The notes below the pieces were generated by a model. The model was not told the DNA's origin. It was given only the letters and a program-made list of their open reading frames with translations, and ran no database searches. Position numbers and translations under genes: made by a program. From Geosiphon pyriformis (Eukaryota; Glomeromycota; Glomeromycetes; Archaeosporales; Geosiphonaceae), in assembly GCA_016748015.1 (NCBI GenBank), contig JAAOMT010000393.1:1-50967 (forward strand): a stretch of DNA of 50,967 bases, written 5' to 3'. Shown piece after piece: positions 21,278-32,841 of this stretch. Position 1 is the first letter of the stretch. Every line of letters starts with the position of its first letter.

Positions 21278-23221
21278 ATGGAACCAGTAAGCTCTTTTGC
21301 TGGTGGCTTTGGGTTGATTTCGGCTGGTTTGGGGATCCACCAAAGTGTGAAAAGCAAGCATGTAGATACAATATACTTTCAAGGTGCATCCTACAAAAAG
21401 CCAAAGAAGCCTGTTACTGGTGTTGTAGTTGACTTGTCTGCTGGCCCTCTGGGCTTGGAAAATTTTGGTAGTGCTGGCATCAAGCCTGGGTTATCTTAGA
21501 GAAGTGAAGTTGGCAGTGTCACTAGCAGTGTAAGTAATCTCTTAGACATCAAAAATATGGTAAATACAATTGCCGAGAGAACCAATTATGTGGAATCAGG
21601 TAAAGACAAAAACATAGATGAGATGATGCCAAGAAAGACTCGCACTTGGATGTTTGTGCTGGACAATCCTCTGAAGCGGCCTTCATTTGAACGTATAAGT
21701 AATGACAATGTTGTGCTAGATCTTCCTTCTTGTGTGAATATTGAGTCCAATCAGTCGCCGCCACTCAGATCACGTGCCCTGGAAATACAGAACTTTGATA
21801 TGACAAAATCCTTCGCACTTAATATTGAGCTTTCTGCAGTGCCTGGCAAATTAGTTAGTGATAAATTAATTTCATTAAAAAAAATTTTTTATCATGTTAA
21901 TAGTTTTGGAAGAGCCTCTACTCCCTCAAAATTTCCTGATATCATTAGATCATCCTTTACATCAGAATTTAGTTTGAATAAGACTAGGGAAATGGCAATC
22001 TGTGAAAATATTTTGGTTAATGATGATGTCAAAAAAGCAAACAGCCATTCAGATTGGAAGGTGATTGTCAAAGAGATCCCAATAGATCTTCCCAGATCAG
22101 CAGTGGAATTAGTTTTCTCTAAATTTGGCAAGATTGTGTCTATCAAGATGCAGCTAATTGGTCTTTGGCAAAAGGTCCTAGTTGAATTTAAGTTGTCTGA
22201 AGTTGCCAGTCAGGTCGCTTCTATGTGGTCTGTTTTTATGGGAAAAAATTCTGTGCATGTGGCTTTGGCAATCAATAATAAATAAATGTGGGTATCTAGG
22301 GATCAGCATTGGACATTGCTATACACTCTACCAGTGGGCACTACTGCCTATGATCTTTTTGATTTGTTGGTATCCTATGGTGGGAAGTCTTGTTTTATCG
22401 GCCACAATCTTAGTTCATATGTTTATGATAGGTGTGCTGTAATTTGTTTTGGTGATGAAACATCCAAGTTGGCTGCTATTGGCACAGTTCCTATTTTCAA
22501 GGGTGCAAATTTGCATTGGGCTGGTCTCTTTCTGGCCTGTTGTAGTTGGTGCAAACAATTTGGTCATATTTCTGTTAACTGTTTGATGGGTGGGAATTCT
22601 GGTGGTTGTGGAAGGTGGGTGGTTTCTGATTAGGATCGAGTTTGTTTGGCCAGAATATATAAGAAAAAAATGGCTCCTATTGCATGGCCTGTTTTATTTG
22701 GTGGTAAGACATGGGCTCAGATTGCCGGTGGCTCTTCTTCTCATATGGTTCTTTTGGATGCTTTTGGTGTTAGTTCAACCTCAAGCGTGAACTCTCTCTC
22801 AATGTTCTTTGGGTCCCTCGATGTCTCTGATTTAGGCAGTCATTTGGCGTCTTTGGAATGCTCCTTGGAACTCTTAGCTGACCAGGTTTCTGGCATTATG
22901 AAAAGATTGAGTTTTGTTGAGTTGGTGCTCTTGGTGCCTTTCTCTTGTGCTTCCCCTCCAAATGTTTCTGTGCCTGTGATTTCAGTTGTGGAATCAAATA
23001 TGGCTCTGAATGGTGAGTTGACTTTGTCTACACCCTCTGTTTCTGGTGCTGATGTGTCTGATGCTGTTCTTAGTTCGAATGGTTCGAAGGTTCTTACCTC
23101 TAAGATGAGTGGTTTGGAATCTAAGATGTCTGCTCTGGAAGCTTTAATTGGTTCAGTTCTGGTGAGATTGGATTTCTTGTGTTCTAGTTCTGGTTCCCAT
23201 GCTCCTTTTTTGTCCCAATGA
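21278..23221 (+). pseudogene. LINE D ORF1, three in-frame stops
   Basis: The ATG at 21278 starts 'MEPVSSFAGGFG'. The frame continues for 648 codons to TGA 23219-23221, broken at 21497 (Trp to TAG by comparison with G), 22283 (TAA) and 22631 (Gln to TAG). The N-terminus has a basic 'SYKKPKKP'. The RRM-like core includes 'KIFYHVNSFGRASTPSKF' and 'SIKMQLIGLWQKVLVEF'. The zinc knuckle 'CSWCKQFGHISVNC' (about 22540-22580) is intact. The C-terminus has 'LECSLELLADQVSGIMKRL' and 'MSGLESKMSALEALIGSVL', both heptad-like. The terminal TGA overlaps the ORF2 ATG (ATGA). The role is RNA binding for the retrotransposition complex. Confidence 0.88.
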
Positions 23222-26200
23222 GTAATCTGGTTTGGAAATTTGCAATGTGTAATGTTCAGGATATCAATATTCCTGCGAAGCAAGCAGACGTTGTTTGCTG
23301 GCATGTGGGTTCTGGGAATATGGTTTCTTTTGTTACTGAAACAAAGTTGAGGTCCTCTGCTGGGCCATAGATCAAGGATAAATTTGATGGAGTTCGGATT
23401 TTTATTTCTGGTTTGGATGTTGGTTATCTTAGTACTGGTGTTGCTGTGATTATGAACAATTCTTTGGCTTGCCATGTTTCTAAGATTGAAGAGATCTCTG
23501 GTCGAGTTGTTTCTGTGTGACTCTTGTTCAAAGGCAAGCTCTTGGTAACTGTGCTTGGTTTGTACACTGGTGCTTCTTCTGGCACTTGTTTTGGTCAAGC
23601 GTCTAAGATTAATTCTTTCATTGCTAAGGTTGTCAATACTAGCACCTTCATTGTGTTGGGTGGAGATTTTAATGAGAATGGATCTGGAAGGAGCATGAGT
23701 TTTAAGTTTTGCTTGGGTCTGGGTCTGGTCAATTTTTTTGCTGGTCATCATTTGGCTGGGACACCTACATGGTGCAATTCAAGAGGGATTGAGAAGACTA
23801 TTGATTACATTTTTGTTAGTGAAAATCTGTCTTCTGCTGTTGCTAAGCATTGGATTGGACCTGTTTCTGAATTTTTTGATACAAATCACAGTTCTGTCAT
23901 GGTGTCGGTTGGTCTGGGTGGACTTTTGAATGCTCAGTTGAATAGTTTGCACAAACAGGCTAACAAGGATTGTTGAAAGTTCAGAATTAGGGATGCGGAT
24001 ATTGCCAAATGGAGTAAGTTTAAGGATTGTGTTTTGGATAAACTTCTGCTGGTCAAGGACTTTTTTTTTGAGGCTGAAGCTAGTGGTGATCTAGATACTA
24101 TGTGGGCGATTTTGGAGAGGGGGATGGTTGATTTGGCTGATAAGGTGTTCGCGAGGCATTGGTTTAGTGAGTTTCAGTGCCCTAGAAATAAACATTTTTC
24201 AAAATTTTTTGGGCTTGAGCTACTCATTGCTAAGATTGTTAGTAAAATTGGTTCTGGTGACATGCTTGGGGTAGATCATCTTGTGAGAAAATGGTTCACT
24301 TTGGACAAGGCCAAGGCTAGTGCTTTTTCTGACTTGGTCATCTTGGGTGGGGACAGTGTTGTTCTTCTCAAGCATTTGTCATTGGTTCACAAAGAATATA
24401 GAAGGTCGAAAATGTTTGAGTCAAGGTTGGCTGAGGAGACTTCCATTAGGAAAGCTATTGAAAAGCACATAGAGAGCTTTGCTTCTAGTAAGAGTGGCAT
24501 AATCCGAAGCATTTTGGACTGGTCTTTTCATAAGGTGGTCCTTGATTATTTGGTAATTAATAATGACTTGGTTTTGGAACCTGAGGAGATAAAGTCTAAG
24601 GTTGACAAGATCATGATGGGGTGGACGAGAGTTCGCACTATACTTCAATTGTTGTCTGAACGCTGAGTTCGCCAGTATATGCTATTGGATTATGTAAGGG
24701 ATGATGTCTTTTCCAGTGTTATGAGGGAGATAGATATGAAGGAGTTGCTTTTGGTGGTGGGTGGTCTGCCTGATAGTAAGGCTGCTGGCCTGTCTGGTAT
24801 TCCCAATGAACTGTAGAAGCATGGTAATGAGGTGGTTCTGAGCTGTCTGTTGGTTTTGCTGAATGCTTGCTTGTCCGTTGGCAGGGTGCCTGTTTCTTGG
24901 AAAAGGGCCTGGGTGTCAATGATTCCTAAGCCATATGATTGGGATGGTGTTTTCATGAAAACTCATCCCATTGCTCTAATTGAAACTGCCAGGAAGATTT
25001 TCTCTAAGGTTCTGTTTGATCGGATTTCTTTCATATGTAGTAAGTTTAGTGTTCTCCATGGTGACAATTTCTCTGTGTTAAAGAGCATATTTATGCAATC
25101 TCTGATGTTTGCTGTTGGGGCAGTTGTGGAAGATGCTCTTGAAAAGAATAGGGAACTTTGGCTGGTCCTGCAAGACATGCGAAAAGCATATGATTTTGTT
25201 GAGTGGCATTATTTAAGGGCTAGTTTGCAGAAGATTAAGATGTGCAACAAATTTATCAGATTTTTTGGTAGTATACATGAGGGTAGGTTCAACAGGGTGA
25301 TGACTGATTTTGGTCTTTCTGATGAGTATCATGTTTGTGATGGTTTGGATCAGGGTGAAGTTTTCTCACCCCTTTTGTGGAGGATTTTTTATGATCTACT
25401 TTTGTGTAAAGTTAAAAGACATGAACAGATTTTTGGGTATCGGATAAGTTCCAAGTTTGTTTCGAAGTCAGGTTGAATTGAGGGTGGTGGTGGGTTGTCA
25501 TCTTATTTCACAGCTGGTGCTTTTGTTAATGATACAATTTGGGTTGGGAACTGTCAAGCTGCTACTCAGAATATTTTGGACATTGTGAGTGAGTTTTTTG
25601 TTATCAATGACATTTCTATCAACAATGAGAAAACTGTGGCCATTCCGATCAATCAAGGTGTTAGAATTGCTTCTTTGAATATTAATGGTCTGCCTGTTTC
25701 AATAGCTAAAAAGAGTATAGCTCATTGCTATCTGGGTATTTTTTTGTCCACTAAGAGGCTTTCAAAGCTGAATGTGGCCAAGGCACATTCTGATGTTCAT
25801 TTCTTTGCTAATGTGGTTCTCAGGAAGGCTATTACTAATAAACAGTTCTCATATCTGGTATCGGCCATCTTGCAGCCTATTGTTAGCTATCGTACTCAGT
25901 TCAGCTTTGTCTTATCAAATGTATGTAACAAATGGGATGTGATATTGAAGAAGAGCCTTAAGTCTAAAGCTGGTTTGTCTTGTGATTTCTCCAATGAGGC
26001 TCTGTGTTATCCATCTTTATATAGTCTGAAGTTTTTTGAGCAGGTGCAATCTAAGGGAAAGTTGGCTGCCTTGATTTCATTTTCCAACTCTTCTGGTATT
26101 CTTGGCCAGTTGTTTGAGCACAGGCTTCTCAATTTGCAGGTTCTAGGGTGGTCTCCTTTGAATCCTTTGCAGTTTTCTGTTAAGTTGCGTGTTAGCCCCA

Positions 26201-27909
26201 TGAACAATTTTCTGGCAGGTGTGGTTAAAATTTTTCTGTGCAATGAGCTATCTCTGTCAAATAGAATGCCCAATGCTTTTCATAGTCCTAGTAATTTTCC
26301 TGTGTTATCTATTCTGGGGAGTTTTTTGCATTTCAATTCAGTCTGTTCATTGAAGCATTTTGGTGTGGCTTTTGGTGATAGATTGTTTGACAAAAAGGGG
26401 CATATTATGAGTTAGGCGACTTTTCAGCATTGGAAAAGGCTGAGGCCAAGAGGTTCTGTTCTTCACTGGTTTACAGTTGTATCTGATTTTCTTTGCGGTA
26501 TTGGAGCCTCGCTGGCCGGTTCTGTGAAGTCTACTTGTCTTTCTAGGGTGAGTGTTTTGGATTCCGAGGAGTTTTCTGTAGTTGTTAATAAGTTGCATGA
26601 GGTCTGGTCTGACTCATTTGAGGTTTTTACGGATGGCTCGTTAAAAAATTTTGGTAGTGCTGATGTTGCCAGTGGTGTGGCAGCCTTTTTTCCTGCTATT
26701 AATATGAGTATTAGCATTAAAATTGATGGGCTATTGTCTTCTACTATGGCTGAACTACAAGCCATTGCTTTGTCTTTGGAGTGTGTTCCATCTTCTTATA
26801 TGGTGATTGTGAATACTGACAGCCAAGCGGCTATTGATGCATGTGTTTCTGAGATGTCATTGTCTGTGCCTGATTTCCACTCCTCTTGTTGGTTGGAGAG
26901 ATGCCAGATTTTTGATTTGGTTCATAAAAAAGATCTTTCTGTACATTGGGTTAAGGTCAAAGGGCATTCTGGAGTTGTTGGTAATGTTAGGGCTGATGCT
27001 GCTGCTGGGGATGCTGTTTTTTCTCGTTTCTCTTTGCTTGTTGATATCCGGAAGTGCTTTTTGGTTGCTGAGAATACACTGGTCTCTGGCAATACTCGTC
27101 ATTTTGTTCGGAATTTGTATAAAGCTGTTTGCCGTACACAATGGAAAGTGGAATCTGGCCGTGATGTGATTTCTGGTGTGCTGATTGAGGCCGTGGATTG
27201 GGATGCTACTGTTAGGGTGTGGCATCCTGATTCACATATGCTTGCTGGTTTTACTAGTCAGAGGTCTTCTTGTCTTCGCATGTATCTGATAAAGGCTGTG
27301 TACTGACGGCTTCCTGTGGCAGTTAGGAAACGTTTGTATGATAAATTGTACTCTGGTGTGCTGTGCTTATTGTGTCATGAAGTGGAGTTATCAGACCATG
27401 TTTTCACGTGTTCTCATGATGTGAAGGTTTGCAAAGAAGTTTTGGTTACAGCATGTTCAAACTGGCTGTCCGTAATTGGTTCTTGTGGCTCGTCATCCTC
27501 TGCTGTTTTGCGATCTTTTGGTTGGTGTTCTTTGGATGTTAGTTTGTATTCAGTTCTGTGTAAAGAGTTTGTGCTGAGGGAGTGGTGTGAAGAGACAGTG
27601 GTAATTTTGGATGGTAAGAAGGAGGCTGTCAGCACTGTGGTTGGTTTTGTTGGGCATTTGGTTGAGCTGCATCACTCTAAAGCCTGGTTGGCGAGGTTAG
27701 CATTTAGAATAAGAATGAAGAAGACTGGTCTGGTTGGAGATGACGGTTTGTTTTCTGGTTTGTCTTGTTGCTTGGGTTCTTTGTTGCCCAATAAGGTGGT
27801 GAGGATGCTTGGCATTGCTGGCTTTTTTGCTGTTAATTTTGGCCATCACAGGTCTTACCTTTTTTTCTCTGGTCTAAATGGTAGTCTTAGTGTTGATATA
27901 GGTGTGTAG
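23218..27909 (+). pseudogene. LINE D ORF2, 1563 codons in one frame with eight stops
   Basis: The ATG at 23218 overlaps the ORF1 stop. No frameshift occurs to TAG 27907-27909. Internal stops lie at 23368, 23518, 23974, 24664, 24814, 25474, 26413 and 27304, and at least five replace Trp. Endonuclease motifs are TETKL (Glu about residue 41), GGDFNENG (Asp about 150) and FDTNH (His about 224). The RT has 'KAYDFVEW' (Asp about 659) and 'GLDQGEVFSPLLW', but catalytic FVDD is FVND (Asn about 771). RNase H shows 'FTDGSLKNFGS' (Asp about 1139), 'AELQAIALSLE', 'VNTDSQAAI' and 'VKGHSGVVGN', with all four acidic positions apparently kept. The C-terminal finger is 'CLLCHEVELSDHVFTC' (from about 1383). 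Confidence 0.9.
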
Positions 27910-28030
27910 TGTTGTCTTGTCTGGCCTAAATGGCTAGCCACATGTAGAAAGTGCATAAACTGCATTTAGTTTGAGCCTCTTAATTTGGTTCTATGTACTA
28001 GATAGTGGTTGGACTCCACTCATTAAACTT
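27910..28030 (+). repeat. LINE D conserved 3' tail (B type)
   Basis: The tail runs 'tgttgtcttgtctggcct', 'aaatggctagccacatgtag', 'gcatttagtttgagcctctt', 'tgtactagatagtggttgga', ending 'cactcattaaac'. It shares B-specific blocks and abuts the inverted tail of LINE E. Confidence 0.78.
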
Positions 28031-28039
28031 ATTAATAAT

Positions 28040-28153
28040 TTAATAAGTGAGGTCCAAACATCACCTAGTATAATACATCATAAGAGATCTAAACTAGGCA
28101 TGAATCATGTATTTTTTACACGTGACCAGCCACTCAGGCTGATCAGAACAACA
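28040..28153 (-). repeat. LINE E conserved 3' tail (A/G type)
   Basis: Read on the minus strand: 'gttgttctgatcagcctg', 'agtggctggtcacgtgtaaa', 'catgattcatgcctagttta', 'gtattatactaggtgatgtt', then 'cacttattaaattatta'. It matches tails A, F and G best. Confidence 0.75.
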
Positions 28154-31100
28154 CTAAGCATCTATAATAACTGACACAGAATCCCCAATACCCGAAAAGA
28201 ATAGACAAGGTACACAAAAGCCAAAGCTAATGCCAAAAGCCTTTGCAATACCCAACATCTTTATCACCCCTGCAGAGAATAATGAAGAAAGACTATGCAC
28301 TAGGCCAGGAACTGAGCCATCCTTAGGAATCAGGCCACATTTTTCTATTAAAGCATGGTGACTCACACAAACCAGCCAAACCTCATCCCTAAAAGCAAGA
28401 CAAAAATTTCACACAAATTCCACTATCCTTTGACAAGCAATCTTTGAGTTCCTGAAAACTGAAACTGCTTTCTAAAAACAAAGTTTGAACAAAAAGCCCT
28501 TATAAAACACTGAACACAACAAAGTGTTAGAAACACAAAAGAGCATAAGCTGCATAAGCTGTGATGATGACTGAATTAAATCAGAGAGTGCTCCTCAGAT
28601 AGCCATGTGTATGTCCAATAGCTGGGCACGAATAGCAGTATCAGAACCACAAGAGAAAACATGATCAGAAACTTCGACCTCACCACAATACAAGCATAAA
28701 ACACTGGGATAAGATCTACTATACAGGTGCTTGTGGACAGCAACAGACAGTCAATGATGTAGAGCCTTTATAAAATAAGTACGAGCATCAGCAGAACTTT
28801 TACTAGTGGAACCAGTGGCCATATGCATATCAAGATGCCACACGAGAGAAGATCTACGCCAGTCCACATCGCCATGCAAACTGGCGACCAAGACCCTAGA
28901 ACCAGAACCAATCTCCCATTGAGCATGATGTACACAATGGAAAATATCATGAACAAAATGTCTAGAATTCCCAGAAACAGCCACACCACCCACCAAAATA
29001 TAGCATGCATCCACTCACAAAGGAAGAAAATGTTCAGACATAGCAGCAGCCACAACAAGAGCATTCACATGCTTATTATCCACAACACCAGAATGTCCTT
29101 TGACTTTAAACCAACAAATATTCAGACTTTTATTATGAATCAAGTTGTAAATGTAATGGTGTTCTAACCAGCATCGGTTTCAAAAGTCTGGAGCCACCAG
29201 ACCCAGCTCAGATTTGCACACATCTAAAGCTGCCTGACTGTCAGAAAACAAATGAACAGAACTAGAGGGGGGAACACACTCAAGAGCCAGAGTAATAGCC
29301 TGCAGCTCTACCATAGTAGAAGATACCAAACCAGAGACTTCAACACCCAAATCCAGATCAATACCATCAAAAAAAATGGCAGCACCAGCCTGCATGTCAA
29401 CAGTACCCAAACCAGCCAAAGAACTATCAGTATAAACCGAAATATCATCAGTACCGACACCAAGCAGATGATCGCAAATTGCAACAAATTCAATTGAATT
29501 CAGGACATTTCGAAGGGCAATCCCACCAACAGTAGAAGATGTTACAGAAACAGAAGCCACCATGTTGATAAAAGAAACTGAAAGATCAAACCAGACAGAA
29601 ACCGGCCCATGTGAGTCCAACTACTTCCAATGTTTAAAGGTTGCCCAAGTAAAAGCAATTCTGCTGTGGTTCCAAAGTTGGTCCACAAAAGCAACACCAT
29701 AACACCAAAAAGACAGGAGACACTTGACAAATCTAGACTTACCAAGAACAGATACCATAGGGGTCCCTTTCCAAAGGCAAAAAGCATTGGCTTTGATGCC
29801 ACCCAGAAAAAGATTACAATCATAAAATATACGAACCAAGTCTACTAAAAAATTATTGGAAGCACCAATACTAATATGAGCAGGGGAACTCAAGGGATGG
29901 ATTGAATGCCAACACAAAACTTGCAAGTCATGAGATCTGTGAGCAAACAAACGACCCAAAATACCAACCGAATTTGCAAAACAAACAACAGATACCACTT
30001 TGTGTTCAGTTTGAATTTGTTTAAAAGTACTCAAGCCATACAATGAGGGGTGATGTAATGTATCATTGGGAAAATCCAAAGGCAGACCAGATTTTGATTT
30101 CAAACCCTTGTGAATCATAGTATCCCATTTGTTGTACACACTAGGAGGAACAAAGCTAAACTGAGTTCTGTAATTCACAATAGGCTGGAGGACTGAAGAC
30201 ACCAAATACAAAAATTATTTATCAGAGATGGTCTTTTTTAACACCAGATTAGCAAAAAACTTGACATCCAAGTGAGCTTTGGCAAGACTGGGTTTAGAAA
30301 GACCCTTAGTAGACAAAAAGATACCCAAATACTAATGAAACTCCCCCTTTTTGGCCACAGATATAGATGATCCACTTATCAAAAAAGAGGGATTCGCAAC
30401 CCAGCAGTTGATAGGAATGGCCACAGTCTTATTATTGTTAATTGAAATGTCATTAAGCCTGAAAAATTTGCTAACAACATCTAAAATGTGTTGTGTTACT
30501 GCCTAACTACTACCAACCCAGATTGTATCATCCACAAAAGTGCCAGCAGCAAGAAATAATTGAACCCAGCTTGAGATTCCACTTGACCAGTCCTAGAAAC
30601 AAAATGAGAATTCAACTTATACCCACATATACTCTCCTGTCTCTTAACTTTGCACAGAAGAGGATCATAAAATATCTGCCAAAGGAGAGGTGAGAAAATC
30701 TCCCCTTGGTCCAAGCCATCATGCACATGATAACCACTTGTTAACCCAAAATCGGTCATAACCCGGTTGGTACAACCATCATGAATACCCCCAAAAAATC
30801 GAATAAACTTGCTACACATTTTGATTCTAACCAGACTATTCCTGAGATGTTCTCAACCAACAGAATCATAAGCCTTTTGCATGTCTTGCAAAACCAGCCA
30901 GAGCTCTCAGATCTTTTCTATAGCGTTTTTGATTACTGAACCAACTGTGAAAATGGGGAATCAAGTTGTAGTACTCTTTAAAACTGAAAAATTGTTATCT
31001 TGAAACACATTGTACTTGCTGCACGCCAATGAGATCCTGTCAAAAAGAATTTTGGAGAGAATCTTGTAAGCTATCTCAATTAGAACTATAGAACGAGTAT

Positions 31101-32841
31101 TAGTGAGCACATCTTCCCATTCATAAGGCTTAGGAATCATCAAAACCCAAGCCTTCTTCTAAGCACCAGGAACAAATTCATTAGAAAGACAAGAATTGAT
31201 GAGCACCAAGAGCATATTAAGAGCTGAATCATCACAATGCTTCCAAAGTTCATTGGAGATGCCTGAAAGACCAGCAGCTTTCCCATCAGGCAGATTAGAG
31301 ACCACACCAAATAACTCAACAAAACTAACACAGTCCATGACATTGGAGAAGGCGCCATCAAAAACATGTTCCAAAGGCTAATACTAATGAGACCAATCCT
31401 CAGGCACATCACGAACCACACCTCGCTTCCGCATCCAACTCTCCATTATCTCATCCACTTTATTTTTAACAAGATCGGGCTCCAAGATCAGCTTCTTATC
31501 TACCACCAAATGATCTAAAACAACTTTGCAAAAGGGCTACTCCAGGACACTCCTGATAGTGTGATCTTTGTCTGATTCAAAGCTCTCCATCCTTCTATTG
31601 ATAGCAGACTTGATATAAGAATCCTCAGCATATTTCAACTCTAACAACTTAGAAGCACAATAAAATTTCCTGATCTTTAAAAGAACAGAATGTATATCAT
31701 TCAAAGGGGAACCTGAGAGAAAGAGAGATTTTACCAATGAAGCATTAACAGAATCAAGCAGAATCCAGATTTCCAGCAATAAAGTGAATATATCACAATC
31801 AATCAACCAGGAAGCTTTAACCAATTTAGACACCAGCAGCTCCAATCTATGAAACCTAAACGAGATCTTGGTAAAAACACTATCATATGCCTTGAACCAT
31901 TTTTTCTTAAAAACCACATTTGCCATGTAACACAATGTCTTATGAACAGCATCCCACATAGCACCCAAATCCAAATGCATTTTGGCTTTTAAGAAATTAT
32001 TAGAAAGCATGGCAGCATTAGCCACCATTTCATCCTTAAACTTTGACTATAAAGCATCATCAGCATCTTTAAAATTGTACTTCTAACGATCCTTATTCGC
32101 CTGTTTACGCAATGAGTTTAATTACATATTTAGCAAGCCACCAAAACCCACAGAAACAAAAACAGCTCTATGATCAGTATCAAAAAACTCCCCAACGCCA
32201 GTCACATCATGATCTAAAATTGCATTAACTAGATTTAACAACACAAACACATAGTCAATAGTTTTGACAACTCCCTAAAAATTGTTCTATGTAGTTTTCT
32301 TTTCATATGGGCTCCCACCCAAGGAGTTAACCAAACCTAAATCAAAACACTTTTTGAAACTTGTACTTTTGTGAGAACCATCTTTATTGAAATCACCACC
32401 CAAGATAACGAAAGAGGACTCGTTCACTGCCTTTGTAATAAAAGAATTAACATTATCTGCCTGAGAGAAATGAACTGCCAGAAAAGCTCTAGCATACAGC
32501 CTCAAAACTAATACAGAAAGATTATTCTTAAAAAGAAGCCTGAAAAAAAAAAACTGGCTAGAAATATCCAAAACTTTGCATATATGCTGAGCCAAAAAAT
32601 TGTTCATAATGATTGCAACCCTGGAATTCAGGTGACCAGAATTCAAGCCAGAAGTAAAAACCCAAATGCTATCAAACTTGTTCATGATCCAAGGACGGAT
32701 CCTACCTTTCAACTTAGTTTCAGTAACAATTGAAATCATATTGTTCATTTTTTTATGCCAACAAATAATATCATTCTGTTTCACAAGATTGTTCATTCCC
32801 CTAATATTACACGTTGCAACTTTCCAAACCAAACTGTTCAT
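28154..32841 (-). pseudogene. LINE E ORF2 (endonuclease, RT, RNase H), stops and one frameshift
   Basis: The start is ATG 32841-32839 ('MNSLVWKVATCNIRGMNN'). The endonuclease residues TETKL, GGDFN and FDTDH look intact. The first frame continues with stops to about 30555, where a frameshift falls just before the RT catalytic box; the box itself reads FVDDTIWVG in the new frame. 'DMQKAYDSVG' and 'GLDQGEIFSPLLW' are present. RNase H shows 'SVYTDSSLAGLGT', 'MVELQAITLALE', 'LFSDSQAAL' and 'KVKGHSGVVDN'. The C-terminal finger is 'CLYCGEVEVSDHVFSC'. Several stops are at expected Trp or Gln codons. After about 28680 the C-terminus is badly broken, with a readable end at 28366-28154. Confidence 0.85.

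Larger units (their letters stand above)
21137..28028 (+). mobile_element. LINE D, full-length, disabled mainly by stop codons
   Basis: The 5' leader contains 'gtcgatctcctaaccatgat', matching the leader of LINE G ('ttgatcccctgaccataac') and not that of A, B or E. ORF1 and ORF2 each stay in a single frame along their whole length, interrupted only by nonsense codons. CpG is relatively frequent. The tail ends at 'cactcattaaac' (about 28028), tail to tail with LINE E. The ORF1 type is that of G; the ORF2 and tail types are those of B. Confidence 0.9.

Noticed and set aside
22840-23751. A 303-codon open frame on the minus strand across D ORF1 and ORF2
   Set aside because: It lies antisense to clear LINE coding sequence; its length follows from biased codon use on the other strand and it shows no family features.
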